A stretch of DNA of 64,000 nt from Cupriavidus basilensis (lineage in GTDB: Bacteria > Pseudomonadota > Gammaproteobacteria > Burkholderiales > Burkholderiaceae), in assembly GCF_000876015.1 (NCBI RefSeq), contig NZ_BBQM01000024.1:248001-312000 (forward strand), given 5' to 3'. Of this stretch, positions 33,381 through 41,260 are shown piece by piece. A program made the position numbers and the translations under genes. The notes below the pieces were generated by a model. It was not told the origin of the DNA, searched no databases, and saw only the letters and a list, made by a program, of their open reading frames with translations. Each line of letters opens with the position of its first letter. The stretch's first letter is position 1.

Positions 33381-34613
33381 ATGGAAGCCCAGCGCCTGCA
33401 GTTTCCCGGAAGCGATGGCGAGCAGCTCGCCGCGCGGCTGGATCTACCGGCCGGCCCGGTCCGGGCCTTTGCCCTGTTCGCCCATTGCTTCACCTGCGGC
33501 AAGGACGTGCTTGCCGCCACGCGCATCGCGCAGGCGCTCACCGAGCACGGCATCGGCGTGCTGCGCTTCGATTTCACCGGCCTTGGCGGCAGCGGCGGCG
33601 ACTTCGCCAACACCAATTTCTCGTCCAACGTGGCCGACCTGCTGGCGGCGGCCGACTACCTGCGGCAGCACTACCGCGCGCCCGCGCTGCTGATCGGCCA
33701 CAGCCTCGGCGGCGCGGCCGTGCTGGCCGCCGCGGAAGGCGTGCCCGAAGCCAGGGCCGTCGTGACCATCGCCGCGCCCAGCGATCCCGGCCACGTGGTC
33801 GGCCTGTTCGGCGAAGAAGCCGCGCGCATCGCGGCCGAGGGCGAAGCCGAAGTGCAGCTTGCCGGCCGGCCGTTCCGCATCAAGCGCCAGTTCCTCGAGG
33901 ACGTGGGCGAGCAGAAACTGCTCGAGCGCGTGTCCCGGCTGCGCCGCGCGCTGCTGGTCATGCACGCGCCGCAGGACACCACCGTGGGCATCGACAACGC
34001 CACCCAGATCTTCATCGCCGCCAAGCACCCGAAAAGCTTCGTCTCGCTGGACCGCGCCGACCACCTGCTCACGCGCAAGGAAGACGCCATCTACGTGGCC
34101 AACACCATCGCCGCCTGGAGCCAGCGCTACCTCGGCACCGAGACGCTCGACATGCCGCCTGCGGTGGCCGAGGAAGGTTTCGTGCGGGTGGAAGAGGCGC
34201 ACATCGGCAAGTACCAGCAGCGCATCGCCGCCGGCCCGCACCGGCTGGTGGCCGACGAGCCGGTCTCGTTCGGTGGCCTCAACGGCGGCCCGGCGCCCTA
34301 CGACCTGCTGCTGGCCGGGCTCGGCGCCTGCACCTCGATGACCATGCGCATGTACGCGGACCGCAAGGGCTGGCCGCTCGAACACGTGGCCGTGTCGCTG
34401 CGCCACGAGAAGATCCACGCGGCCGACTGCTCGGACTGCGCCACCACCGAAGGCAAGATCGACTGGATCGAGCGCGAGATCACCATGCAAGGCCCGCTCG
34501 ACGACGCGCAGCGCGCCGCCCTGCTGGAGATCGCCGACAAATGCCCGGTGCACCGCACCCTGCATTCCGAGGTGGTGATCCGCACCCATGCGGCGGAGGC
34601 TGGGGCGAAGTAG
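33381..34613 (+). CDS. Alpha/beta hydrolase-OsmC fusion protein
   Basis: The 410-residue protein has two parts. Residues 1-255 are an alpha/beta hydrolase with oxyanion segment FAHCFTCGKDV, nucleophile elbow LIGHSLGG, Asp in HAPQDTTVGID and catalytic His in RADHLL. Residues 265-410 are an OsmC domain with the two peroxidatic-type cysteines (LAGLGACTSMTMRMYADRKG in part, and KCPVHRTL). OsmC proteins reduce organic hydroperoxides. ATG 33381 is chosen because GAGG precedes it; ATGs at 33369 and 33375 are in frame. The same fusion is known in other proteobacteria. A separate OsmC gene is convergent 144 bases away. Confidence 0.9.
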   Translation: MEAQRLQFPGSDGEQLAARLDLPAGPVRAFALFAHCFTCGKDVLAATRIAQALTEHGIGVLRFDFTGLGGSGGDFANTNFSSNVADLLAAADYLRQHYRAPALLIGHSLGGAAVLAAAEGVPEARAVVTIAAPSDPGHVVGLFGEEAARIAAEGEAEVQLAGRPFRIKRQFLEDVGEQKLLERVSRLRRALLVMHAPQDTTVGIDNATQIFIAAKHPKSFVSLDRADHLLTRKEDAIYVANTIAAWSQRYLGTETLDMPPAVAEEGFVRVEEAHIGKYQQRIAAGPHRLVADEPVSFGGLNGGPAPYDLLLAGLGACTSMTMRMYADRKGWPLEHVAVSLRHEKIHAADCSDCATTEGKIDWIEREITMQGPLDDAQRAALLEIADKCPVHRTLHSEVVIRTHAAEAGAK

Positions 34614-34647
34614 GTTTCTTTGCTGGTAGTCGGTCGCTGGCTTTCCC

Positions 34648-34669
34648 CCTCTCCCGCTCGCGGGAGGGG
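34648..34669. terminator. CTCCCGCTCGCGGGAG hairpin between convergent OsmC genes
   Basis: CTCCCG (34651-34656) pairs with CGGGAG (34661-34666) around CTCG, and flanking C and G runs extend the stem. It is followed by GGCCGGGGGAGCGGGTC. This wording is typical of short repeats found many times between Burkholderiales genes and may be a REP-like element as well as a transcript end. Confidence 0.5.
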
Positions 34670-34757
34670 CCGGGGGAGCGGGTCAGCGCTCGCCAGAGCG
34701 AAGTCGCCCGCGTGCCCCAACCGGGCAGCGCCCCAAGGCTTTTCCCGATAACGTCCC

Positions 34758-35159
34758 CTACACCAACGTCGTCTCGATCCGCGACGCCGCCTTCAGGAAC
34801 AGCGTCACCGGCGTGCGCTCGCAGATCTGCGCGAGCCGCTCGCGTTCGGCTTCGCCCAGGTCGGCGCCGCTCACCTTGACCTCGCGCCGGATGAAGCGCG
34901 CCTCGTCCTTTCCCTGGAACGCCGCCGTGACTTCCACGTCGGCCACCGGCCATCCCTTGCGCTGCATGTACATCTTCAGCGTGATCGCGGTGCAGGACAC
35001 CAGCCCCGACAGCACGAAGGCGAACGGCGCCGGTCCCTGGTCGGTGCCGCCGAGGCCGGCGGATTCGTCGCCGGTCAGCGCGTGGCTGCCGGCCTGCAGG
35101 TGCACGAGATAGTTGGCGTCGGCGGGGCCCAGGCGGGCGGTGGCTTGTGAGTTCGACAT
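34758..35159 (-). CDS. OsmC-family peroxiredoxin
   Basis: This is a 133-residue single-domain OsmC protein. It keeps the first redox Cys in LVSCTAITLKMYMQRKGWP, but the second one, in the CPVH/TPVT position, is replaced by Thr (ICERTPVTLFLK). A Cys four residues before may or may not substitute. The standard KCPVH motif of active hydroperoxidases is therefore altered. It is transcribed toward the hydrolase-OsmC fusion gene. Start MSNSQATARLG at 35159 lacks a strong ribosome binding site. Hydroperoxide reduction is the family role; the missing Cys makes activity uncertain. Confidence 0.88.
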   Translation of the reverse strand: MSNSQATARLGPADANYLVHLQAGSHALTGDESAGLGGTDQGPAPFAFVLSGLVSCTAITLKMYMQRKGWPVADVEVTAAFQGKDEARFIRREVKVSGADLGEAERERLAQICERTPVTLFLKAASRIETTLV

Positions 35160-35505
35160 GATGGGTCCAGGCAGGGGTTGCGGGGCGGCGCGTGTTTTCC
35201 GTTCTCGGATCAACGGCCCGGCGGCCGCGATGCGGCAGCGCGGGGCGCGGGCGGCGAAGCCGATTGTAACCATGCCCGCGCCCGCCCGCAAAAGGGGCCG
35301 GCGGGGCCCGGGGCGCTGCCGTGCGCCAAAACCATGCCGCTTTGCACCATGTGTTTCACCACGATTGTGCATTGCATCGCCTGTTTCGGTTTTTTCTCGG
35401 AAAATACGATTGTTTCATGGTTATCCATGATGGAACAAATGTTGCTCAGTGGCTAGCATCTGAAACGACGACGGATGTCCGTATCCGCCAGACAAGGAGC
35501 AATCG
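35160..35505. other. Divergent promoter region, OsmC / amino-acid binding protein
   Basis: This is 346 bases with no gene. From about 35350 it becomes clearly AT-richer. It contains the dyad TCATGG-TTAT-CCATGA (35415-35430) and, directly after it, the motif GGAAC-AAAT-GTTGC (35432-35445) shared with the RpiR/aminotransferase promoters. AAGGAG precedes the binding-protein ATG. Confidence 0.6.
35432..35445. promoter_or_regulatory. Candidate RpiR operator, site A
   Basis: GGAAC-AAAT-GTTGC matches the dyad GNAAC-N4-GTTGC that also occurs at 37405 and 37503. It lies 60 bases before the start of the amino-acid binding protein gene. Confidence 0.65.
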
Positions 35506-36429
35506 ATGAAAGCACTGGAAGCAACGAAGGCAATGAGGGCGGCGGTGTGCGGCATGGCCGCGGCGGTGTGCGGCGTGCCGGCGGCCCATGCGGCGGATGC
35601 GCCGGCCGGCGCCACGCTGGCCAAGATCCGGGAGACCGGGACGATCTCGATCGGGCACCGCACCTCGTCGATACCGTTCTCGTTCTACGACGGCAGCCAG
35701 AAGGTGGTCGGCTTTTCCCAGGACATCTGCGACAAGGTCATCGCCGAGGCCGGCAGGCGGGCCGGCGTGGCCAGCCTGCAGGTGCACATGGTGCCGGTGA
35801 CGTCGCAGAACCGGATCTCGCTGGTGCAGAACGGCACCGTCGACCTGGAGTGCGGCGTGACCACCAACCTGAAGGCGCGGCAGCAGCAGGTGGCGTTTTC
35901 CACCACCTTCTTCGTGGCGGGCACGCGCCTGCTGGTGAAGAAGGGCAGCCCGGTGCAGGACTTCGGCGACTTGTCCGGCAAGGCCGTGGTGACCAACGCC
36001 GGCACCACCTCCGAACGCATCCTGCGCAGGCTCAACGACGAAAAGAAGGCCAACATCGCCATCCAGAGCGCCAAGGACTACGGCGAGTCCTTCCTGATCC
36101 TGCAGTCGGGCCGGGTGGCCGCCTTCATGATGGACGACGTGCTGCTGTCGGGCGTCAAGACCACGGCGCCGGCGCCGGCCGACTGGACCGTGGTGGGCAC
36201 GCCGCAGTCGTTCGAGGCCTACGGCTTCATGATGCGCAAGGACGATCCCGAGTTCAAGAAGCTGGTCGACGGCGTCATCACCGGCCTGATGAAGAGCGGC
36301 GAGATCCGCGTCATGTACGACAAGTGGTTCAACAAGCCGATTCCGCCGAAGAACGTGAGCTTCGAGTTCCCGATGAGCGCCGCGGTCAGGAAGGCTTACG
36401 AGCAGCCGAGCGACGAGGCGTTCGAATAG
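35506..36429 (+). CDS. Amino-acid ABC transporter substrate-binding protein (GltI/family 3)
   Basis: The 307-residue exported protein has a signal peptide ending near AAHAADA. Its two-lobe family 3 fold includes the ligand-contacting HRTSSIPFSFYD, the QNRISLVQNGTVDLECG block and VTNAGTTSERIL. Sequence style matches glutamate/aspartate-binding GltI proteins. AAGGAG precedes ATG 35506. No permease or ATPase follows; the next gene is the oppositely oriented RpiR regulator, so the protein must use a transporter encoded elsewhere. A shared operator motif suggests control by that regulator together with the aminotransferase. Confidence 0.9.
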   Translation: MKALEATKAMRAAVCGMAAAVCGVPAAHAADAPAGATLAKIRETGTISIGHRTSSIPFSFYDGSQKVVGFSQDICDKVIAEAGRRAGVASLQVHMVPVTSQNRISLVQNGTVDLECGVTTNLKARQQQVAFSTTFFVAGTRLLVKKGSPVQDFGDLSGKAVVTNAGTTSERILRRLNDEKKANIAIQSAKDYGESFLILQSGRVAAFMMDDVLLSGVKTTAPAPADWTVVGTPQSFEAYGFMMRKDDPEFKKLVDGVITGLMKSGEIRVMYDKWFNKPIPPKNVSFEFPMSAAVRKAYEQPSDEAFE

Positions 36430-36430
36430 G

Positions 36431-36462
36431 GCGATAGGGCGATAGGGCGATAGGGCGATAGG
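36431..36462. repeat. Four exact 8-bp tandem repeats after the stop codon
   Basis: GCGATAGG is repeated four times without change, starting one base after the TAG stop of the amino-acid binding protein gene. The last codons of the gene (GAATAGG) resemble the unit and probably seeded it. Copy number would be prone to slippage. Confidence 0.9.
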
Positions 36463-36488
36463 GCGGCGTTCAGCTTCCCTCAGCCTCT

Positions 36489-37382
36489 TCAGTTCCTTTT
36501 CGCCGCCACATACGCCCCGGTCTGGTGAAGCTGCCCCTCCGCCAGTTCGAGCGCCTTGATGGCGCCCTTGCCCTTTTTCGCCAGCAGTTGCTCGACCAGC
36601 GCCTCGGCCAGCGCCACGCCGGCGGTGATGGAGGGGAAGAAGGAGGGGCTGTCGAGCGAGAACAGCAGCGTGCAGTCGGCGTGCAGGGCGATCGGGGCGA
36701 CGGTGCTGTCGGTCAGTGCGATCACACGGCAGCCGGCTTCGTGCGCGGCGGTGGCCACGCGGATGCTTTCCTGCGAGTAGGGCGCGAAGCTGGCGACCAC
36801 CACCGCGTCCCTGGGCGCGAAGGCGCGCAGTTCCATTTCCAGCGTGCCGGCGTCGCCGCGCACGAGGTGCACCGAGGCGCGGAACAGGCGGTAGAGGTAG
36901 TGGAAGGTGAAGGCGATCGGGTAGCACGAGCGGAAGCCCGCCACGTGCACGCTGGGCGCGGCGCTGATGAGCTCGGCCGCGCGCGGCATGGCGTCGGCGC
37001 TGGCGGCGCCGGTGCGCTCGAGGTTGCGGTGCTGGACTTCGAGCATCTCGGCCAGCATGCGCGTGGAGCCGCTTTCGCGCACCACCTTGCGGGCGCGCTT
37101 GGCGTAGGGCTGGGGGCCGCCGCGCAGCGAGGCCACGAACAGTTCGCGCAGGCCCTGCCAGCCGTCGAAGCCGAGGAACTGGGCCAGGCGTACCAGCGTG
37201 GCGGGTTGCACGCCGGCGTCGGCGGCGATCTTGCGCATGGACAGCATGGGCACTTCCTGCGGGTGGTCGAGCAGGTAGCGTGCGCCGGCCTGGAACTGCG
37301 CGCTGAGGGAAGCGAAGTGCTCGCGCAGGTGGGCCTGCAGGTCGTCCAGGGTCTGCGGCGGCTGGGGGCTTTCGGTCGGCAT
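36489..37382 (-). CDS. RpiR/MurR-family transcriptional regulator
   Basis: The 297-residue protein has an RpiR-type HTH at the N terminus (VPMLSMRKIAADAGVQPATLVRLAQFLGF, shown in part) and a C-terminal SIS sugar-isomerase-like sensor domain (VHVAGFRSCYPIAF; DAVVVASFAPYSQESIRVA). SIS domains usually bind phosphosugars, but RpiR relatives near aminotransferases can sense other ligands. It lies between the amino-acid binding protein and a divergent class III aminotransferase. Three matching dyads (GNAAC-N4-GTTGC) upstream of these genes and of itself suggest that it binds them. No clear ribosome binding site precedes ATG 37382. Confidence 0.92.
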   Translation of the reverse strand: MPTESPQPPQTLDDLQAHLREHFASLSAQFQAGARYLLDHPQEVPMLSMRKIAADAGVQPATLVRLAQFLGFDGWQGLRELFVASLRGGPQPYAKRARKVVRESGSTRMLAEMLEVQHRNLERTGAASADAMPRAAELISAAPSVHVAGFRSCYPIAFTFHYLYRLFRASVHLVRGDAGTLEMELRAFAPRDAVVVASFAPYSQESIRVATAAHEAGCRVIALTDSTVAPIALHADCTLLFSLDSPSFFPSITAGVALAEALVEQLLAKKGKGAIKALELAEGQLHQTGAYVAAKRN

Positions 37383-37404
37383 CGTGGGTCCGGTGTGAAT
37401 GGAT

Positions 37405-37418
37405 GCAACGATTGTTGC
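37405..37418. promoter_or_regulatory. Candidate RpiR operator, site B
   Basis: GCAAC-GATT-GTTGC is perfectly symmetric and extends to TGCAAC-GATT-GTTGCA (37404-37419). It lies 23 bases upstream of the RpiR start codon and would allow autoregulation. Confidence 0.7.
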
Positions 37419-37502
37419 ACAATCTTCGGCGGCGCGTTCCGGGCGGCTGGCCGGCGGGGCTCCGGCAAGCAAGAATCAAGTGAATCCATCCATCGTATTT
37501 GG

Positions 37503-37516
37503 GAAACATATGTTGC
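37503..37516. promoter_or_regulatory. Candidate RpiR operator, site C
   Basis: GAAAC-ATAT-GTTGC matches the same dyad. It overlaps the -35 hexamer TTGCAT of the aminotransferase promoter, the position expected for a repressor. Confidence 0.7.
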
Positions 37517-37541
37517 ATACGCGGCGGCGTTTCCTTATACT
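37513..37541 (+). promoter_or_regulatory. Sigma-70-type promoter of the aminotransferase gene
   Basis: TTGCAT (37513-37518) and TATACT (37536-37541) are separated by 17 bases. Transcription would start near 37548, 36 bases before the ATG. This is the best promoter match I found in the window. Confidence 0.65.
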
Positions 37542-37583
37542 TGCCCGGGCCGGCATCTCCGCCCCGTTCCCGTACCGCACACC

Positions 37584-38909
37584 ATGACCCACGTCTTCCA
37601 CCGCAATCCGCGCCAGGCGCTTCCCGTGGCCGTCGCCGGCCGCGGCATCGAGCTGATCGACAACAACGGCAAGCATTATCTCGATGCGTCCGGCGGCGCG
37701 GCGGTGTCCTGTCTCGGCCACGGGCATCCGCGCGTGATCGAGGCGATCAAGCGGCAGCTGGACGGCATCGCCTACGCGCATACCTCGTTCTTCACCACCG
37801 AGGTGTCGGAGGCGTTGGCCGACACGCTCGCGCGCGCCGCGCCGGGCGATCTCGATCACGTGTATTTCGTCTCGGGCGGCTCGGAGGCGGTGGAGGCGGC
37901 GCTGAAGCTCGCGCGGCAGTATTTCGTGGAGACCGGCCAGCCCGCGCGCCGCCATTTCATCGCGCGCCGGCAGAGCTATCACGGCAACACGCTCGGGGCG
38001 CTGGCCATCGGCGGCAATGCCTGGCGGCGCGAGCCGTTCCTGCCGCTGCTGGTGCCGGCGCATCACGTCTCGCCCTGTTATGCCTACCGCGACCAGCGCG
38101 CCGGCGAGACCGGCCAGCAATACGCGCAGCGGCTGGCCGACGAGCTGGAAGCGATGATCCTGGAGCTGGGGCCGGACAGCGTGGCCGCCTTCGTGGCGGA
38201 GACGGTGGTGGGCGCCACGGCCGGCGCGGTGCCGCCGGTGGCCGATTACCTCCGGCGTATCCGCGCGGTGTGCGACAAGTACGGCGTGCTGCTGATCCTC
38301 GACGAGGTGATGGCGGGCATGGGCCGCACAGGCTACCTGTTCGCGTGCGAGGAAGACGGCGTGGTGCCCGACATCGTGACCATCGCCAAGGGCCTCGGCG
38401 CGGGCTACCAGCCGATCGGCGCGATGCTGTCGACTGGCCGCATCTATGACGCCATCGTGGGCGGCAGCGGTTTCTTCCAGCATGGCCATACCTACATCGG
38501 CCACGCCACCGCGTGCGCGGCGGCGCTGGCCGTGCAGCGCACGATTGCCGAGGAGAATCTGCTCGACAACGTGCGGGCGCGCGGCGAGCAGCTGCGCGCG
38601 GGCCTGCGCGCGGCGCTCGGCGATCACCCCAACGTGGGCGACGTGCGCGGGCGCGGGCTGTTCGTCGGCGTGGAGTTCGTGGCCGACCGCGCCAGCAAGG
38701 CCACGCTGGACCCGGCCCTGAAGACGCATGCGCGGCTCAAGTCCGCGGCGATGCAGAACGGGCTGCTGGTCTATCCGATGGGCGGCACGGTCGACGGCGT
38801 GCATGGCGACCACGTGCTGTTCGCGCCGCCGTTCATCTGCACGGCGCAGGACATCGACCGCATCATTGCGCGTTTCGCCGACTCGGTGGCGGCGGTGCTG
38901 CCGGGCTGA
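37584..38909 (+). CDS. Class III PLP-dependent aminotransferase
   Basis: The 441-residue enzyme has the class III layout: VSGGSEAVEAALKLARQY, the PLP-facing RRQSYHGNTLGALAIGG, the Asp in LLILDEVMAGMGRTG and the Schiff-base Lys in VTIAKGLGAGYQPIG. Members transfer amino groups from omega-amino acids, diamines, taurine or amino sugars to 2-oxo acids. The donor here cannot be named. ATG 37584 begins at the family N terminus but has no Shine-Dalgarno sequence. It is divergent from the RpiR regulator and shares an operator-like site with the amino-acid binding protein gene. The pair may therefore import and deaminate the same compound. Confidence 0.92.
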   Translation: MTHVFHRNPRQALPVAVAGRGIELIDNNGKHYLDASGGAAVSCLGHGHPRVIEAIKRQLDGIAYAHTSFFTTEVSEALADTLARAAPGDLDHVYFVSGGSEAVEAALKLARQYFVETGQPARRHFIARRQSYHGNTLGALAIGGNAWRREPFLPLLVPAHHVSPCYAYRDQRAGETGQQYAQRLADELEAMILELGPDSVAAFVAETVVGATAGAVPPVADYLRRIRAVCDKYGVLLILDEVMAGMGRTGYLFACEEDGVVPDIVTIAKGLGAGYQPIGAMLSTGRIYDAIVGGSGFFQHGHTYIGHATACAAALAVQRTIAEENLLDNVRARGEQLRAGLRAALGDHPNVGDVRGRGLFVGVEFVADRASKATLDPALKTHARLKSAAMQNGLLVYPMGGTVDGVHGDHVLFAPPFICTAQDIDRIIARFADSVAAVLPG

Positions 38910-39096
38910 GGCGTGCCCGGGGCGGGACCGGCGTCGGCAATGTCGTCTCCCGTCTACAGGACGGGCCGCCCGCCGGAAAGCGGCCCCCCGGTCGCGCGCC
39001 GCGGCCGGGCGCCGCGGCCGGGCGCCATGTCGTCCCGGCACCGCTTGGCATGCGCCGGCGGCATGCCTGGCCGCTTTCCAGGGCGCCATGCTCGAA

Positions 39097-39114
39097 CCTT
39101 CATCGTTTTGTCAT
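39097..39114 (+). promoter_or_regulatory. Pho box of the phnCDE operon
   Basis: CCTTCAT-CGTT-TTGTCAT are two 7-base direct repeats spaced by 4 bases, 11-base phase, close to the PhoB consensus CTGTCAT-N4-CTGTCAT (11 of 14). CAGAAT follows after 10 bases (39125-39130), the usual distance to a -10 element. It lies 58 bases before the phnC ATG. Confidence 0.75.
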
Positions 39115-39171
39115 CAGCGCCACCCAGAATGCGCTCACTGTTTATGCAAGTGATGATGCAAGGAGAGCGGG

Positions 39172-40002
39172 ATGACGCATGCGATCGAAGTGCACGGCTT
39201 GTCCAAGTCGTTCCAGGCGGGACGCAAGGCGCTGGACAATGTCGGCCTCGCCGTCGCCCAGGGTGAAATGGTGGCGCTGCTGGGCGCTTCCGGCTCCGGC
39301 AAGTCCACGCTGCTGCGCCATCTGGCCGGTTTCGTGGCTGGCGACGCCGGCGCCGGCAAGGTCGTCGTCAACGGGCGGGTGATCCAGCAGGACGGGCGCC
39401 TGGCGCGCGACGTGCGCCGCGCCCGCGCCGAGATCGGCTTCGTGTTCCAGCAGTTCAACCTGGTGGGGCGCCTGCCGGTGATCACCAACGTGCTGACCGG
39501 CATGCTGCCGCGCGTGCCGCTGTGGCGCAGCCTGGTGCGTTATTTCCGGAATGAGGAAATCGACGCGGGGCTGCAAGCGCTTGCCCAGGTTGGTATAGAC
39601 GACTATGCGTTTCGACGGGCTTCGACCCTGTCGGGCGGCCAGCAGCAGCGCGCGGCGATCGCCCGCACGCTGGTGCAGAACGCGCAGGTGATCCTGGCCG
39701 ACGAGCCGATCGCCTCGCTCGATCCGGAATCCGCGCGCCGCGTGATGGAGCTGCTCGCGCAGATCAACCGCACGCGCAAGGTGGCGGTGGTGGTGTCGCT
39801 GCACCAGGTGGACGTGGCGATGCGCTACTGCCCGCGCGTGGTCGCGCTGCGCCACGGCCAGGTGGTCTACGACGGCCCCTCGGCGGCGCTGACGGCGGCC
39901 ATGCTGCGCGACCTCTACGGCACCGAAGCGGATGAACTCCTGCCGCATGACGCCTTGCAGGACGCGCCGGCGCTGGCGCCCGCCGGGCTGGCGGCCGCCT
40001 GA
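39172..40002 (+). CDS. phnC: Phosphonate ABC importer ATPase PhnC
   Basis: The 276-residue ATPase has Walker A GASGSGKSTLL, Q-loop FVFQQFNLVGRLPV, signature LSGGQQQRAAIARTL, Walker B VILADEPIASLDPES and switch His in VVSLHQVD, the PhnC-typical form. The internal VITNVLTGMLPRVPLWRSL is also diagnostic of PhnC. It energises the PhnDE uptake system. AGGAGAG precedes ATG 39172, and a Pho box lies upstream. It is first of five genes (phnC, phnD, phnE, HD oxygenase, GNAT). A short Ala/Pro-rich tail extends past the usual end. Confidence 0.95.
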   Translation: MTHAIEVHGLSKSFQAGRKALDNVGLAVAQGEMVALLGASGSGKSTLLRHLAGFVAGDAGAGKVVVNGRVIQQDGRLARDVRRARAEIGFVFQQFNLVGRLPVITNVLTGMLPRVPLWRSLVRYFRNEEIDAGLQALAQVGIDDYAFRRASTLSGGQQQRAAIARTLVQNAQVILADEPIASLDPESARRVMELLAQINRTRKVAVVVSLHQVDVAMRYCPRVVALRHGQVVYDGPSAALTAAMLRDLYGTEADELLPHDALQDAPALAPAGLAAA

Positions 40003-40111
40003 CGCCGCGCGTCCCGCACCGGTCCCGATGTCTTTCCCGTAGCGCTTTCGCCAGTCTTACCGCAAGCAATCCCAACCCAGCCTCAATCCCGTTTTCTCCC
40101 GGAGCCTTTAC

Positions 40112-41107
40112 ATGCTGCGCAGAACCTTTGTTGCCCTGATCGCGACCGGCGCCGCCAGCGCGCTGTCGCTGCCCGCCCTTGCCCAGGAAGGCAAGACCAT
40201 CACGATGGGCTTTATCTCGACCGAGACCTCCTCCAACCTGAAGTCGGCCTGGCAGCCGGTGATCGACGACCTCAGCAAGCAGCTCGGCATGCAGGTCAAG
40301 CCGTTCTTCGCCTCCGACTACGCCGGCATCATCGAAGGCATGCGCTTCAACAAGGTGCAGGTCGCGTGGTACGGCAACAAGGCGGCGATGGAAGCCGTGG
40401 ACCGCGCCAACGGCGAAGTGTTCGCCTCGGTGATCGACAAGGACGGCAACCCCGGCTACTGGTCGCTGCTGATCGTCAACAAGGACAGCGACCTAAAGTC
40501 GGTCGACGACGTCATCAAGAACGGCAAGTCGCTGAGCTACGGCGCGGGCGATCCGAACTCGACCTCCGGCACCGCCGTGCCGGGCCACTACCTGTGGGGC
40601 GCGCGCAATATCGAGCCGAAGACGCTGTTCAAGACCGTGCGCGTGAGCAACCATGAAACCAACCTGCTGTCGGTGCTGAACAAGCAGGTCGACGTGGCGG
40701 TGAACAACACCGAGAACTTCGAGCGCTATCGCATCAACACCGGCAAGAACGCCTACGACCAGGTGCGCGTGCTGTGGAAGTCGCCGCTGATCCCGGCCGA
40801 TCCGCTGGTCTACCGCAAGGACCTGCCGGCCGACCTCAAGCTCAAGATCAAGACCTTCTTCGTCAACTACGGCAAGGGCGCCGACGCCGCCCGCGAGAAG
40901 GCCAACCTGGCCCCGCTGACGTACCAGGGCTTCCGCGCCTCGACCGACGCGCAACTGGTGCCGATCCGCCAGATCGAGCTGGCCAAGGAAAAGGCCAAGA
41001 TCGAGTCCGACACCACGCTGGCCGGCGCCGACAAGGAAAAGCGCCTGGCCGACGTGAGCCGCAAGCTGGCCGAGCTGGACAAGGTCGCCGCGGCCAGCGC
41101 CCAGTAA
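40112..41107 (+). CDS. phnD: Phosphonate-binding periplasmic protein PhnD
   Basis: The 331-residue protein has a signal peptide cleaved after ALAQ and the PhnD fold: TMGFISTETSSNLKSAWQPV, VAWYGNKAAMEAVDRANG and SYGAGDPNSTSGTAVPG, where backbone and Ser/Thr groups hold the phosphonate. The C terminus is a charged helix (IESDTTLAGADKEKRLADV). It captures alkyl- or aminoalkylphosphonates for PhnCE. It lies 109 bases after phnC. A very strong hairpin follows it before phnE, probably keeping the binding protein in excess over the permease. Confidence 0.95.
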   Translation: MLRRTFVALIATGAASALSLPALAQEGKTITMGFISTETSSNLKSAWQPVIDDLSKQLGMQVKPFFASDYAGIIEGMRFNKVQVAWYGNKAAMEAVDRANGEVFASVIDKDGNPGYWSLLIVNKDSDLKSVDDVIKNGKSLSYGAGDPNSTSGTAVPGHYLWGARNIEPKTLFKTVRVSNHETNLLSVLNKQVDVAVNNTENFERYRINTGKNAYDQVRVLWKSPLIPADPLVYRKDLPADLKLKIKTFFVNYGKGADAAREKANLAPLTYQGFRASTDAQLVPIRQIELAKEKAKIESDTTLAGADKEKRLADVSRKLAELDKVAAASAQ

Positions 41108-41170
41108 GCGCCACCGCCAGCTTCACCGCAGCAACGTAGCAGCCGTACCGCAGCAGCCGCGCCGCCGCGC

Positions 41171-41202
41171 GCGGCCCGTCCCGCAGAACCGGGGCGGGCC
41201 GC
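41171..41202 (+). terminator. Strong hairpin between phnD and phnE
   Basis: A 13-bp stem (41171-41183 with 41190-41202, one G-T pair) closes a 6-base loop. It has no T tract. It sits midway in the 153-base gap between phnD and phnE and is suited to protect the 3' end of a processed phnCD transcript or to attenuate read-through. Confidence 0.6.
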
Positions 41203-41260
41203 CCGGGCGGCGCCGCAGTACTCACGCCCGCCTTTCCGGGCTTCCGGTTTTCTTGTCTTT

